The notes: a model not told the origin generated them from the sequence alone. A stretch of DNA of 64,000 bases from Pyxidicoccus parkwaysis (GCF_017301735.1 NZ_CP071090.1:9786001-9850000), one strand, 5' to 3'; shown: positions 8,626 to 18,639, counted from the first letter of the stretch. A program made the numbers and translations.

Positions 8626-9854
8626 ATGAGCACGGAAAAGAGCACGAAGTGGGCGGTCCTCACGCCCTGCGCGGCGATTCTGCTCGCGCTGGGCTCCATC
8701 GTGATGGTGCAGCCCATCTTCCAGTTCATCGGGGCTGACTTCGGGCTGCCCATCACCGACGTCCGCGTCTCGTTCAGCTACTGCAGCCTCGCGTACGCGG
8801 TGTCCTTCTTCCTCCTCGGGCCGCTGACGGACCGGGTGAGCCTCACGCGCATGGCGACGGTCAGCGCGCTAGGGCTCGCGGGCAGCGTGGCGGTGTGCGG
8901 GCTGGCGCCCAACTTCACGCTCTTCAACGCGGGCATGTGCCTGATGGGCGCGTTCGCGGCGGGGCTCGTGAGCCCCATGTTCCCGTACATGACGCGCATT
9001 GCTCCTCCGGGAAAGGCGGGCGCGTACCTGGGGCTGTGCCTCAGCGCCACGGTGACGGGCCTGATTGTGGGCCGCACGGTGCTGGGCATCCTCACCGGCC
9101 ACTTCGGCTGGCGGACCGCCATGGTGAGCTACGCCGCGCCGGCGCTGCTGGTGGCGGTGGCGCTGGTGCGCGCGCGGGTGCTGCCTCCCCTTCCCGGAGA
9201 CAAGCCCTCGCTGGCGGGCCAGTACGCGCGGACGCTGAAGCTGCTGACGATTCCGCGCATCGTCCTGCGCTACCTCGCGGGCTTCCTGCTGTTCTTCGCG
9301 TACCTGGGCACGCTGACGATGCTGACGTTCTACCTGGTGGCCCCGCCCTTCGGACTGACGGTGGCGCAGCTCGGGTGGCTGAGCCTGGCGGGCATCGGCG
9401 GCGCGGTGATTGCGCCCAAGGCGGGCGCGCTGGCGCAGCAGTACGGCGCGAGCCGCGTGGTGCGCGTGGGCGTGGTGATGGTGCTGGTGTCGTTCGGCAT
9501 CATGCTGGTGTTCCAGAACATCCCCGCCGTCACGGTGGGCGTGCTGGTGATGTACACCGGCGTGTACGCCTGCCAGCCGGCGGTGTTCTACGACGTCACC
9601 ACGGCGATTACGCCCCAGCAGATGGGCGCGGCGTCGTCGCTGTATCTCCTGAGCTGCCTTTCCGGTGGCAGCTTCGGCAGCTACGCGCTGGGCCCCGTGT
9701 GGCAGCGCTGGGGCTGGAAGGGTGTCATGGCCGCGGCGGGCGCGGCGACGCTCGGCACGCTCGTGCTGGGCTCGCTCGGCGGGGCGAAGAAGGCAAAGGC
9801 GGAGGTCTTGGCGAGCGGCGCCGTGCGTGGCGACGGACTCGCGGGAGGAAAGTC

Positions 9855-9858
<4 letters not shown>
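8626..9858 (+). CDS. MFS transporter, 12 membrane segments
   Basis: A 410-residue major facilitator protein. The loop between segments 2 and 3 reads LGPLTDRVSLTRM, the MFS motif-A region (GxLaDrxGrr) in a divergent form. Hydrophobic segments are spread over two six-helix halves joined by a loop near residue 195. The overall pattern resembles the CynX/YnfM and drug-efflux branches. As the fourth gene of the AfsA-like operon it most likely exports the product, which would fit a signalling or defensive metabolite. It overlaps the next gene through ATGA, so it is translationally coupled to the reductase. Confidence 0.88.
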
Positions 9859-10841
<983 letters not shown>

Positions 10842-10862
<21 letters not shown>

Positions 10863-10941
10863 ATTCCCAAGCCGATGCGGTGCATCGGCTGCTGAACCCT
10901 CGCGGCCGGTGCATGGCATCGGCCGCTTCCCTTTTGGAGAG
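10842..10941 (+). repeat. three degenerate 33/34-nt tandem repeats across the reductase stop codon
   Basis: Units start at 10842, 10875 and 10909, each built around a core like ATGCRGNGCATCGGCCGCTGA. The first contains the reductase's last codons and stop; the second and third fill the gap up to the ABM gene. The spacing of 33 then 34 nt and the shared core indicate local duplication of the gene's 3' end. Confidence 0.6.
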
Positions 10942-10949
10942 ACCTGACG

Positions 10950-11237
10950 ATGGCGGACGAAAAACTGGAGATGACGGCCTTCATCACCGCGAAGCCCGGC
11001 AAGGAGGCCCAGCTCAGGGTGGCCCTGCGCGAGGTCGTGGCGAAGACGGTGGAGGAGCCCGGCTGCATCCTGTTCAAGATTTTCGAAGACCTCGAAAACC
11101 CGGGCCGGTTCGTGCTCTGGGAGATTTTCGAGAACAGGGAGGCGCTGCGCGTCCACATCGAGAAGGACTACACGAAGGCGTACTTCGCCACCGGGTTCAT
11201 GGAACGGACCCAGGTCATGAAGCTCAAGAGCTTCTGA
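10950..11237 (+). CDS. ABM (antibiotic biosynthesis monooxygenase) fold protein
   Basis: A 95-residue single-domain ABM protein of the ferredoxin-like alpha/beta fold. The pattern ITAKPGKEAQLRVALREVV, EPGCILFKIFEDLENPGRFVLWEIFENREALRVHI is typical of YgiN/ActVA-Orf6-like dimers, which include cofactor-free monooxygenases and small-molecule-binding proteins. A GGAGAG Shine-Dalgarno lies about 9 nt upstream. It follows the aldo/keto reductase and precedes the barrel protein by 16 nt, so it is probably co-transcribed. Whether it oxidises the pathway product or protects against quinone-like stress cannot be told from sequence. Confidence 0.85.
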   Translation: MADEKLEMTAFITAKPGKEAQLRVALREVVAKTVEEPGCILFKIFEDLENPGRFVLWEIFENREALRVHIEKDYTKAYFATGFMERTQVMKLKSF

Positions 11238-11253
11238 GCCGAGGCCCGTGTCC

Positions 11254-12639
11254 ATGAACCGCCCCCGAGCCATGCCCGTCCTGGCCGTCCCCACCACGCT
11301 CGCGCTGATGCTGGCGCCCGTCATGGCCACGGCCGCTCCCGAGCCGGAAGCCCAGCCTGTGGCCGCGCAGGAGGCTACGTCGGCTGGCGCCGCGCAGCCT
11401 GCTGGCGTGCAGACCGCTTCCGTGCAAACCACCGCGACCGCGCAGGCCCCTTCCACGCAGGCTGGCGCTCAGCCTGACGGTGCGCAGGAGGTCGCGCAGC
11501 TCGCTGTCGCGCAGCCCTCCGCTGCCCAGGAGACCGCGCCCGCCGCCGCACCGCCGGCACCCGCTCCGCTTCTGCCGGCCTCGCCTCCCTCGGCGCCTCC
11601 GCTGACGTTCCGCCTCCAGGTCCGGGTGAACACGCTGGCCAAGGGCGGTCCGCGACACACGCTGCTCGACGACTACCGCCTCGACTCCATCCTGGCGGTG
11701 CCGGGCGTGGGCGGGCAGCTCTCGCCGTGGTTCTCGTATGTGTTCAGCGCGGTGGGCTACGCGGAGAACTTCGACTCGGCGCAGGCGAAGCTGCTCGACG
11801 CGGCGGGCATGTTCAAGGTGGCCGACTCGTTTCAAATCTGGGCGGGCCGGTTCGTGGTGCCCTTCGACCGCTTCAACCTGAGCGGTCCGTTCCGCAACCT
11901 CATCTGGGACTATCCGGGCCTGTACGGCGGCGTCCGCCGCGTCGGCGGTGAGAACGGTCCATTCGGACGCGACACGGGCCTCTCCATCTGGGGCTCGGTG
12001 GCCAAAGGCCTGTTCAAGTACCACCTCATGGCGCACCAGCTCGAGCGCAGCGAGGTGGCTCCGCGCTTCACGGGCCGCGTGAGTGTCAGCCTGTTGGACC
12101 GTGAGCCTGGCTACTTCGTGCAGAGCTCGTACCTGGGTGAGAAGGACGTGCTCGCGTTCGGTGTGGCCATGCAGTACCAGCACAAGGGGCGGACGTGGAC
12201 GCCTGCTCCGGCTCCGGGCGCGCCGCCTCTTCCGACGGGGACGCCTGCTCCGACGCAGCTGGATAATCTCTCTGCGGTGACGGCGGATGTCTTTGCCGAG
12301 AAGAACTTCGGAACCGCGGGCACGGGTACGTTCGATGCGGCGTACTACCACTACGACGAGCACCGGCCGTACCGGCGGGCATTCGCCATCACGGCCGCGT
12401 ACCTTCCGCCGCTGAAGCTGGGCCCGGGGAAGACGCAGCTCGGCGTGCGCTGGGAGCAGGCGTACGCGAGCAGCTTCTCGCCGCAGCTCTCGGACGTGCG
12501 GGGCGTGGACCTGTCCGCGTCGTACTTCCTGAATGGGTACAACCTGCGCATCGGGCTCGACGTGGCCCGGCAGTGGCTGGGCTCGGCGGGTGGCGTGTCC
12601 AACTCGGTGTCCGCCGGGTTCCAGTACTCGCCGCAGTGA
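11254..12639 (+). CDS. outer-membrane beta-barrel (porin-like) with Ala/Gln-rich N-terminal region
   Basis: A 461-residue exported protein. A Sec signal (about 1-25, cleaved near ATA-APEP) is followed by a low-complexity Ala/Gln/Thr/Pro stretch (about 25-110) with recurring AQ, and then by about 350 residues of alternating amphipathic strands rich in aromatic residues and ending SAGFQYSPQ, a barrel-type C-terminus. WAGRFVVPFDRFNLSGPF resembles phosphate-selective/OprO-P type porins. The ATG at 11254 is chosen over a GTG two codons upstream because GAGG lies 9 nt before it. As the last gene of the rightward operon it may pass a product or substrate across the outer membrane. Confidence 0.8.
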   Translation: MNRPRAMPVLAVPTTLALMLAPVMATAAPEPEAQPVAAQEATSAGAAQPAGVQTASVQTTATAQAPSTQAGAQPDGAQEVAQLAVAQPSAAQETAPAAAPPAPAPLLPASPPSAPPLTFRLQVRVNTLAKGGPRHTLLDDYRLDSILAVPGVGGQLSPWFSYVFSAVGYAENFDSAQAKLLDAAGMFKVADSFQIWAGRFVVPFDRFNLSGPFRNLIWDYPGLYGGVRRVGGENGPFGRDTGLSIWGSVAKGLFKYHLMAHQLERSEVAPRFTGRVSVSLLDREPGYFVQSSYLGEKDVLAFGVAMQYQHKGRTWTPAPAPGAPPLPTGTPAPTQLDNLSAVTADVFAEKNFGTAGTGTFDAAYYHYDEHRPYRRAFAITAAYLPPLKLGPGKTQLGVRWEQAYASSFSPQLSDVRGVDLSASYFLNGYNLRIGLDVARQWLGSAGGVSNSVSAGFQYSPQ

Positions 12640-12660
12640 GCATCGACGGCGCGCTTGTCA

Positions 12661-12684
12661 CCCCGCGCGGATTGCTACGCGGGG
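12661..12684. terminator. hairpin between convergent genes
   Basis: CCCCGCG, a 10-nt loop, then CGCGGGG gives a 7-bp all-GC stem 22 nt after the porin stop, overlapping the last codons of the convergent DUF2019 gene. There is no T run, as is common in GC-rich genomes. It could end transcription of the 6-kb rightward operon. Confidence 0.4.
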
Positions 12685-13025
12685 TCCAGGCCCCAGGTGC
12701 CGTTCTCCCAGTTCTTCAACACCTGCGCGGCCTCGAACGCGGCGAGGCCCTCTCCGCTGGCGGCGGCCATCAGCACCGCCTTCGCATCAGCGGTGCGGTA
12801 GCGAAGCAGGCATGCGGCTGCACTGACCCGCACATCCATCCGAGGGTGCTCGAGCAGCACGGTCAGTGCTTCCCTGCCGGCATCTCCGGCCTCACGCAGC
12901 TTCTTGAACGCGGCGATGTAACGGCCCGCATGCTTGTTGCCGGTCCTCGCGTCTCCGCGAAGGATGGCATCGGACTGCGCGGCCACGTGCCGGGCGAACT
13001 CCTCGACGAGCTCTTCGAGAGTCAC
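12675..13025 (-). CDS. DUF2019-family small HEAT-like protein
   Basis: A 116-residue all-helical protein resembling the DUF2019 family: MTLEELVEEFARHVAAQ, then helices ending in RVSAAACLLRYRTADAKAVL and a conserved-looking AAQVLKNWENGTWGLDP tail. The helix pairs suggest HEAT-type repeats used for protein contacts; no enzymatic residues are apparent. It starts at GTG, with AAGGGA about 9 nt upstream. DUF2019 proteins often sit beside polymorphic-toxin genes as candidate immunity proteins, but no toxin gene is adjacent here, so that role is not supported locally. Confidence 0.75.
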   Translation of the reverse strand: MTLEELVEEFARHVAAQSDAILRGDARTGNKHAGRYIAAFKKLREAGDAGREALTVLLEHPRMDVRVSAAACLLRYRTADAKAVLMAAASGEGLAAFEAAQVLKNWENGTWGLDPA

Positions 13026-13108
13026 CGCCAGATTCCCTTCTGGATGTTCTGGATGGCCATCAGTCCGAAGTCACGCTGCGCAGCAAAGGACTGCGTGCAC
13101 AGCCACTC

Positions 13109-13139
13109 CCTTACCGTCAACGTCTCCGAGTTGGTAAGG
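13109..13139 (-). terminator. hairpin after the LysR gene
   Basis: CCTTACC at 13109-13115 pairs with GGTAAGG at 13133-13139, with a short inner CAA/TTG pairing. It lies 9 nt past the LysR stop on the minus strand, in the gap before the DUF2019 start. There is no poly-U tract, so termination is only probable. Confidence 0.35.
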
Positions 13140-13147
13140 AATGTTCC

Positions 13148-14065
13148 TCAGTCCTCCGTCGCCGGGAATCGCTTCGCCGCCTTCACTGCAATGAAGTCGA
13201 GGAACGCACGCACGTGGGCGGGCATCGCGGTGCGGCGCAAGTACACCGCCGAGATGAAACGCGGCGTGGGACGGAACGGCGCCAGCACCCGCACCAGCCT
13301 CCCTGACTCCAGCTCCTTCGCCACGAGGTACTCGGGCAGCGCCGCGATGCCCATTCCCGCGAGTGCCGCTTCATGCAGCGCCGGCAGGCTGTTGCACCGG
13401 AAGCGGCTCTTCGGCGGCCGTATCTCCTGCGTGCGTCCGCCGTGCCTCAACTCCAACGGCCGTGCCGCAGGGCCTCGCTGTGGCAACAGCACCTCGTGGC
13501 CCGTCAGCTCTCTCGGCCGCCTCGGCGTCCCCTGCTCTCGAAGATACGCTGGGCTCGCGCACAGCACATAGGGCTGCACGCCCAGCTTCCGCATCACCAG
13601 CGCGCTGGGCTCCAACCGGGGCGCGATTCGCAGCGCCACGTCCACGCCTCCCTCCACCAAATCCACCAGCGCGTCCTCCAGCACCAACTCCAGGCTCACC
13701 GCCGGATTCTCTCGGAGGAACTCGTTCACCATGGGCACCAGCACGTGCTGCCCGAAGAGCACCGGCGCTGACACCCTCAGCGTTCCTCGCGGTACTCCCT
13801 GCTCCGCCAAATCCCGCTCCGCCTCGTCGAGTGCTTCGAGGATGCCTCGCGCGTGTCCCAGGTAGCGCTCGCCCGCCGCCGTGAGCTGCAGGCGCCGCGT
13901 GGTGCGCTGCACCAACTCCGTGCCCAATCGCTCCTCCAGCGCCGCCAGCTCGCGGCTCACCGCCGAGGGCACCTTCCGTAACACCCGTGCCGCCCCGGCG
14001 ATGCTCCCCGCACGGGCCACCTCCACGAACGTCCTCAGCGACTCGAAGCGGTCCCGGCTCGCCAT
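13148..14065 (-). CDS. LysR-family transcriptional regulator
   Basis: A 305-residue LTTR. The N-terminal winged helix-turn-helix reads FESLRTFVEVARAGSIAGAARVLRKVPSAVSRELAALEERLGTELVQRTTRRLQLTAAG; the effector domain follows from about residue 90 (GTLRVSAPVLFG) and ends FLDFIAVKAAKRF. The start is the ATG at 14065, with GGAGGAG about 9 nt upstream; an in-frame ATG 23 codons earlier lacks such a site. It is divergent from the DoxX-like/deacetylase pair, the classic arrangement in which a LysR protein controls the neighbouring operon and itself from the shared 116-nt gap. The effector is unknown. Confidence 0.93.
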   Translation of the reverse strand: MASRDRFESLRTFVEVARAGSIAGAARVLRKVPSAVSRELAALEERLGTELVQRTTRRLQLTAAGERYLGHARGILEALDEAERDLAEQGVPRGTLRVSAPVLFGQHVLVPMVNEFLRENPAVSLELVLEDALVDLVEGGVDVALRIAPRLEPSALVMRKLGVQPYVLCASPAYLREQGTPRRPRELTGHEVLLPQRGPAARPLELRHGGRTQEIRPPKSRFRCNSLPALHEAALAGMGIAALPEYLVAKELESGRLVRVLAPFRPTPRFISAVYLRRTAMPAHVRAFLDFIAVKAAKRFPATED

Positions 14066-14181
14066 GATTCGTGCTCCTCCGGCACGAATGTCGTGCATCC
14101 CTGACGCCTGTTCAAGCCACACCTCCTGGCGCATTCAAGGGCGTGTGACGACGGCACCCGCCGCCGCGAAGGAGGAGAACC

Positions 14182-14661
14182 TTGAGTCCCCAGAATCACG
14201 ACGCGTTCCACCTGACGGACGGACAGCTCGCGCACGGCGTGCTGCGCCTGGTGTTCGGCACCAACATCACCGTGCATGGGCTCGTGCGCGTGAGCTCGCC
14301 CGGCAGCTTCGCGGATGCGCTGGTGCCCGCCTTCGCCAACACTCCACTGCCTGAGTGGAGCGTGCGCGCCTTCGCCATGGGCCTGCCCTTCGTCGAGCTC
14401 GCCGTGGGCCTGAGCATCCTCCTCGGCCTGCGCCTCCGCGTCGCGCTCACCCTCGGCGGTGCTGTCCTCGCGTCCCTCACCTTCGGCGAGTGCCTGCGCC
14501 AGGAATGGAGCGCCGTGGGCCTGCACCTCAGCTACGCGCTCGCCTACTACGTCCTGCTCTCCCGCGCGGCCGATGCCCGCTTCACCGTTGATGGCCTGCT
14601 GCGCTCACACCAGGCAGTGCGGCCCGACAGCGCCCTCTCCGCCACCACGGGCCGGGCCTGA
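14182..14661 (+). CDS. DoxX-like membrane protein (TTG start)
   Basis: A 159-residue integral membrane protein with about four hydrophobic segments. GVLRLVFGTNITVHGLVR near the start and the later helices resemble the DoxX/quinol-oxidase-subunit family. The start is TTG: GGAGGAG ends 4 nt before it, and no in-frame ATG precedes the first membrane segment. It is divergent from the LysR gene and 29 nt upstream of the deacetylase, so the two are probably one LysR-controlled operon. DoxX proteins are linked to redox and thiol stress, but a specific role here is not visible. Confidence 0.75.
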   Translation: MSPQNHDAFHLTDGQLAHGVLRLVFGTNITVHGLVRVSSPGSFADALVPAFANTPLPEWSVRAFAMGLPFVELAVGLSILLGLRLRVALTLGGAVLASLTFGECLRQEWSAVGLHLSYALAYYVLLSRAADARFTVDGLLRSHQAVRPDSALSATTGRA

Positions 14662-14690
14662 GTCCCCACCTTCCGAATCGGAGTCCCATC

Positions 14691-15671
14691 ATGTCCCTGT
14701 CCCGCCGTGAGTTCGTCGCCCAGACCGCAGTGGCCGGCGCGGCCGTTGCCGCCACCGCCGCCGCTTCGCCCTCCCCTTCCGCTCCACGCTCCACGTCCAA
14801 GTCACGCAAGGCGGAGACGTGGCCGAACGGAGCCCGGCTCGCCATCTCCATCTCCCTGCAGTTCGAGGCCGGCGCCCAGCCCGAGCACGGCGCGAGCGGC
14901 CCATTCCCCACCATCGACTCGCACTACCCCGACCTGCCCACCGCCACGTGGTACGCGTATGGCTACAAGGAAGGCCTGCCCCGGCTGCTCGACGTGTTCG
15001 ACCGGCAGGGCGTGAAAGTGACTTCCCACATGGTCGGCGCCGCGGTGGACCTCAACCCCGGCCTCGCCCGTGAAATCGTCCAGCGAGGCCACGAGGCCGC
15101 CGCCCATGGCCAGACATGGACGCCACAGTTCTCCATGACTCGCGAAGAGGAGCGCGCCTCCTACGAGGCCAACATCCAGAGCATCCTCCGCGCCACTGGC
15201 ACCCGGCCCGTGGGCTTCAATGCCTTCTGGCTGCGCGGCACACCGAACACGCTGCCACTGCTCCAGGAGCTCGGCTTCCTCTACCACATCGACGACATCA
15301 GCCGGGACGAGCCCTTCCTCATCCCCGTCAATGGCAAGCCCTTCGCCGTCGTCCCGTACACGCTCGGCCTCAACGACATCGTCCTCTTCGAGGAGCGCCA
15401 CTTCAGCGCGGACCAGTTCGCCAGTGAATTGAAGCTCGAGTTCGACGCGCTCCTCGCCGAGTCCGCCACGCGCCGCCGCATGATGTCCATCAGCATGCAC
15501 GACCGCATCGGCGGCAGGCCCGCTCGCGCCCGCGTGCTGGAGGAGTTCATCGCCTATGCGAAGCGCCAGCCCGGGGTCTGGTTCGCCCGCAAGGACGAGC
15601 TGGCTCGCATCGCCTTGGAGAGCCCCCTCACCCCGCGTGAGGGCTCACTGGCCAGCGCTGCCCGGCCGTGA
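14691..15671 (+). CDS. Tat-exported polysaccharide deacetylase-family protein
   Basis: A 326-residue protein. The N-terminus MSLSRREFVAQTAVAGAAVAATAAA is a twin-arginine signal with the RR motif at positions 5-6, so it is exported folded. From about residue 45 the fold is that of polysaccharide deacetylases of the allantoinase/PuuE-like branch: a NodB-type barrel with GHEAAAHGQTW, GFNAFWLRGTPN, HIDDIS and MMSISMHDRIGG. The last two supply Asp/His residues typical of the metal site. It would remove N-acyl or amide groups from a cell-wall or small-molecule substrate outside the cytoplasm. It is co-transcribed with the DoxX-like gene. Confidence 0.85.
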   Translation: MSLSRREFVAQTAVAGAAVAATAAASPSPSAPRSTSKSRKAETWPNGARLAISISLQFEAGAQPEHGASGPFPTIDSHYPDLPTATWYAYGYKEGLPRLLDVFDRQGVKVTSHMVGAAVDLNPGLAREIVQRGHEAAAHGQTWTPQFSMTREEERASYEANIQSILRATGTRPVGFNAFWLRGTPNTLPLLQELGFLYHIDDISRDEPFLIPVNGKPFAVVPYTLGLNDIVLFEERHFSADQFASELKLEFDALLAESATRRRMMSISMHDRIGGRPARARVLEEFIAYAKRQPGVWFARKDELARIALESPLTPREGSLASAARP

Positions 15672-15749
15672 CACGCCGGACGCCCGCCCCCCAGCCGTGA
15701 CGCACGGGACGCCTGCACTCCGGACGCGCGCCCGTTAAGGTGCCCCTCC

Positions 15750-16586
15750 GTGAGCACCGTCCCGCACTTCGTCCCCGGCCATGAGCCGCCCGCCCGTCCC
15801 CGCGACGGCGCCCTCCTCTTCCTCGCCCGAGGCATGGACGTGCTCGTCCGGGAGCACGAGGGCACCGCCTCCATCCCCACCGGCGCCGCCTTCCCCGAGC
15901 TCGCCGCCGAGGCCCACTACCTCGGCGCCCTCGACGGCCAGGACTGCTACGCCGCCGCCATCCCCGAGTCCTTCACCCCGCCCGAGGGCTTCAAGAAGGT
16001 GCTCGGCCGCTCCCTCTACCGGCGCCTGGACGACGCCCGCTTCGCCGTGGTGGGCCGCTCCATCTCCATCATCGAGTGGGACACCACCCACCGCTTCTGC
16101 GGCCGCTGCGGCACTCCCACCCAGCTCGTCCCCGGTGAGCGCGCCCGCCGCTGCCCGGTGGACCACACGCCCTTCTACCCGCGCATCGCCCCCGCCATCA
16201 TCGTCCTCGTCACCCGCGGCGACACGATGCTCCTCGGCCGCAACGCCACCTTCCCCGAGCCCATGTTCAGCACGCTCGCCGGCTTCGTGGACCCCGGTGA
16301 GACGCTCGAGGAATGCGTCGCCCGCGAGGTGAAGGAAGAGGTCGGCGTCGACGTGAAGAACATCCGCTACTTCGGCTCGCAGCCGTGGCCCTATGGCCGC
16401 TCGCTGATGGTGGGATTCACCGCCGAGTACGCCGGAGGCGACATCACCGTGGACTCGAAGGAAATCGCCGAGGCCCACTGGTTCACCCCCGACAACCTCC
16501 CCCGCATCCCCCCGCGCATCAGCATCGCCCGCCAGCTCATCGACTCCTTCGTCGAGCGCGTGAAGGGCACCCGGGCCGCGTCCTGA
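15750..16586 (+). CDS. nudC: NAD(+)/NADH diphosphatase, NudC-like Nudix hydrolase
   Basis: A 278-residue Nudix hydrolase with the NudC domain order: an N-terminal regulatory region, a zinc ribbon, then the Nudix domain. The Nudix box GFVDPGETLEECVAREVKEEVGV spans 178-200 and is intact; the NudC signature SQPWPYGRSLM follows at 210-220. The zinc ribbon shows CGRC (Cys117, Cys120) and Cys135, but the expected fourth cysteine is missing and His139 may replace it. It cleaves NADH to NMNH and AMP and removes NAD caps from RNA in the known family. The start is GTG; no in-frame ATG fits the domain better. Monocistronic as far as can be seen. Confidence 0.92.
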   Translation: MSTVPHFVPGHEPPARPRDGALLFLARGMDVLVREHEGTASIPTGAAFPELAAEAHYLGALDGQDCYAAAIPESFTPPEGFKKVLGRSLYRRLDDARFAVVGRSISIIEWDTTHRFCGRCGTPTQLVPGERARRCPVDHTPFYPRIAPAIIVLVTRGDTMLLGRNATFPEPMFSTLAGFVDPGETLEECVAREVKEEVGVDVKNIRYFGSQPWPYGRSLMVGFTAEYAGGDITVDSKEIAEAHWFTPDNLPRIPPRISIARQLIDSFVERVKGTRAAS

Positions 16587-16752
16587 CGGCAGGCCACCTC
16601 CGGAGGGCCCGCCCGCTCCCCCGCCATGAGAGTGGATGCCGACCGTCAGCGCCGGCGTTACCGTCCGTCTTCAGGGTTCCATGCTTGACGGCATGGGCCG
16701 GGTGGGGTTGAAGCGCCGCTCCCGCCGCAGAAGAAGACGGACCGAAGAAGCC

Positions 16753-17445
16753 ATGCCCGCCGCGCGCCCGCACATCGAGCCCCGCCTCGTCCCCACCGCC
16801 GACTCCGTGGTGGTGAAGGAGATATACCTCTCCGTCCAGGGCGAGTCCTCCCACGCCGGCCTGCTCTGCGCCTTCGTCCGCCTCACCGGCTGCCACCTGC
16901 GCTGCACCTACTGCGACAGCGAGTTCGCCTTCCACGGCGGCAAGCGCAGGAAGAACGAGGACATCGTCGCCGAGGTGAAGGCCCTCAACACCCCCACCGT
17001 GGAAGTCACCGGCGGCGAGCCCCTGCTCCAGCCCGGCGTCTACCCGCTGATGCAGGGCTTTCTCGACGCCGGCCTCAAGGTGCTGCTGGAGACGAGCGGC
17101 GCCATCGACGTGCGGCTCGTGCCTCCGGCCGTCCACAAAATCGTGGACATGAAGACGCCGTCCTCGGGCGAGTCCTCGCGCAACGACTACCGCAACTTCA
17201 CGTCGATGAACGCCAACGACGAGCTCAAGTTCGTCATCGGCTCGCGCGAGGACTATGAGTGGTCCAAGGCGCTCATCGCCGAGCACGGCCTCTTGCGAAA
17301 GCCCTTCGGCGTCCTCTTCTCCACCGTCTACGACAAGCTCCACCCGCGCCAGCTCGCGGAGTGGGTCATCGAGGACAGGCTCGCCGTGCGCTTCCAGCTC
17401 CAGATGCACAAGTACCTCTGGGACCCGAACGCGCGCGGCGTGTGA
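16753..17445 (+). CDS. queE: 7-carboxy-7-deazaguanine synthase, QueE
   Basis: A 230-residue radical SAM enzyme of the preQ0/queuosine pathway. EIYLSVQGESSHAGLLCAFVRLTGCHLRCTYCDSEFAF contains the family's QGE signature and the iron-sulfur cluster motif CxxxCxxC; VEVTGGEPLLQ is the SAM-binding GGE. It converts CPH4 to 7-carboxy-7-deazaguanine. The ATG before PAARPHIEP is chosen because the sequence upstream (Arg-rich) is not conserved-like. No queC, queD or queF lies in the window, so the gene is separated from the rest of the pathway. Confidence 0.92.
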   Translation: MPAARPHIEPRLVPTADSVVVKEIYLSVQGESSHAGLLCAFVRLTGCHLRCTYCDSEFAFHGGKRRKNEDIVAEVKALNTPTVEVTGGEPLLQPGVYPLMQGFLDAGLKVLLETSGAIDVRLVPPAVHKIVDMKTPSSGESSRNDYRNFTSMNANDELKFVIGSREDYEWSKALIAEHGLLRKPFGVLFSTVYDKLHPRQLAEWVIEDRLAVRFQLQMHKYLWDPNARGV

Positions 17446-17504
17446 CGCCCGGGAGCCCCTCCGTGCCTCGAGCACGCGTGGCGTGTGCCCCCGAGGCGCC
17501 CGCT

Positions 17505-17942
17505 TCACACGCCGAACAGCAGGGGCATCCACTCGCTGGATGAGCCCACGCTGAACAGCACCAGGTTCAGCACGCCCAGCAACAGCGTCACGCGCGCCTG
17601 GGCGCGGCCGCGCTCGGGGCCCTCGCCCCGGTGGATGCGTCGCAGCTCGCGCAGGCCCAGCACGAAGCCGGCAACTCCCGCCACCAGCGTCGGAAGGGGC
17701 AACCCCAGCCAGCACGGCAGGCACGCAATCCCCAGCAGATTGAGCCCCAGCGCCGCCTGCACCACACGCGACGGCCGGGCCTCCCGTCGCGACATGCCCA
17801 CGCAGGGCTCGCAATAAGGCGACTCGCCGACGACTTCCGTGCAGTCACCGCACAGGAAGCCTCCGCACCGCGCGCAGGTGGCCACCGCGGCTACGTCCGG
17901 GTGGCTGGCGCAGCGGGCGCCGCCGGGCGCGGACGTCGTCAC
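17505..17942 (-). CDS. B-box-type zinc finger membrane protein
   Basis: A 145-residue protein. The N-terminal 50 residues contain C-H-C-C-G-C-C spacing (CASHPDVAAVATCARCGGFLCGDCTE...YCEPC), a B-box-like zinc finger common in myxobacterial proteins. Two or three hydrophobic segments follow (about 62-100 and 115-140), with a short Arg-rich cytoplasmic loop between. It probably sits in the inner membrane with the zinc finger in the cytoplasm. The next gene starts only 10 nt beyond its mapped neighbour, and the two small membrane proteins likely form one leftward unit. Confidence 0.75.
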   Translation of the reverse strand: MTTSAPGGARCASHPDVAAVATCARCGGFLCGDCTEVVGESPYCEPCVGMSRREARPSRVVQAALGLNLLGIACLPCWLGLPLPTLVAGVAGFVLGLRELRRIHRGEGPERGRAQARVTLLLGVLNLVLFSVGSSSEWMPLLFGV

Positions 17943-17952
17943 GAGAGAGCCT

Positions 17953-18234
17953 TCAGAAGCCCGGGGGCGGGACGTGGGAGGACAGCTCGCTCAGCCCGTG
18001 CGCGCCCAGGCCGAGGAACACCGCGGCGAGCACCGTGCAGGCCATGAAGCCGGCGACGATGAGGCCCTTGCGCGGGTGCTCGAACTGGCTGAACGCGTAG
18101 AACAGCACGTAGCAGGGGATGAGCAGCACCATCACCCCCGTGCCCACGCTGCGGCGGAACGCGTGAATCAGCAGGATGACGGCGCACACCAGCGCGACGA
18201 GGCCGAAGAGGATGGCGAGCGGAAGCAGCGGCAC
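17953..18234 (-). CDS. small membrane protein
   Basis: A 93-residue hydrophobic protein with about three membrane segments (approximately 5-25, 34-50 and 58-80) and a short Ser/Pro-rich tail. I do not recognise the family. It lies just upstream of the B-box membrane protein on the same strand with a 10-nt gap, so the two are probably co-transcribed. Confidence 0.65.
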   Translation of the reverse strand: MPLLPLAILFGLVALVCAVILLIHAFRRSVGTGVMVLLIPCYVLFYAFSQFEHPRKGLIVAGFMACTVLAAVFLGLGAHGLSELSSHVPPPGF

Positions 18235-18321
18235 GCCCTCCCCTTAGCACGTTCCACTTCTGGCGGCCGCCCCGTGCGCATATTAAGCAGGGCCCGACGT
18301 CAACCCGCCGAGGTGCCTGCC

Positions 18322-18636
18322 ATGAACACCGCCAAGACACTGCTCAACTTCGTGCTCGCGGGAGCCCTGCTGGGCATCGTCGTCGCCTCGTGGATGGGGC
18401 CCGCCTTCCTCGGCTGGTACAACGAGACGCCCTTCGCCACGCAGACGGTGTGCAACCTGCCGCAGGTGATTCACGGCACCACGTCCTCGCTGCTCACCTA
18501 CCAGGCGGCCGGCGCGGGCATCGGCGCGCTCGTCTTCCTCATCCTCGGGGTGCTCTTCGTGCGCCGGGCCAGCCGCCGCGCCCGGGAGCAGGCGGGGCCG
18601 ACGCCGCCCGCCGCCACGCCCCCGGCCACCGCCTGA
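18322..18636 (+). CDS. two-segment membrane protein, unknown
   Basis: A 104-residue protein with membrane segments at about 8-26 and 64-84, separated by an extracytoplasmic loop with one Cys (TQTVCNLPQVIHGTTSSLL), and followed by an Arg-rich stop-transfer region and a Pro/Ala tail. The ATG before NTAKTLLNF gives the natural N-terminus. It is divergent from the preceding small membrane gene. Function not recognisable. Confidence 0.65.
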   Translation: MNTAKTLLNFVLAGALLGIVVASWMGPAFLGWYNETPFATQTVCNLPQVIHGTTSSLLTYQAAGAGIGALVFLILGVLFVRRASRRAREQAGPTPPAATPPATA

Positions 18637-18639
18637 CGG

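Noticed and set aside
12675..13025. DUF2019 gene as the immunity half of a toxin-immunity pair
   Set aside because: No toxin gene is adjacent; the neighbours are a porin-like gene and a LysR regulator.
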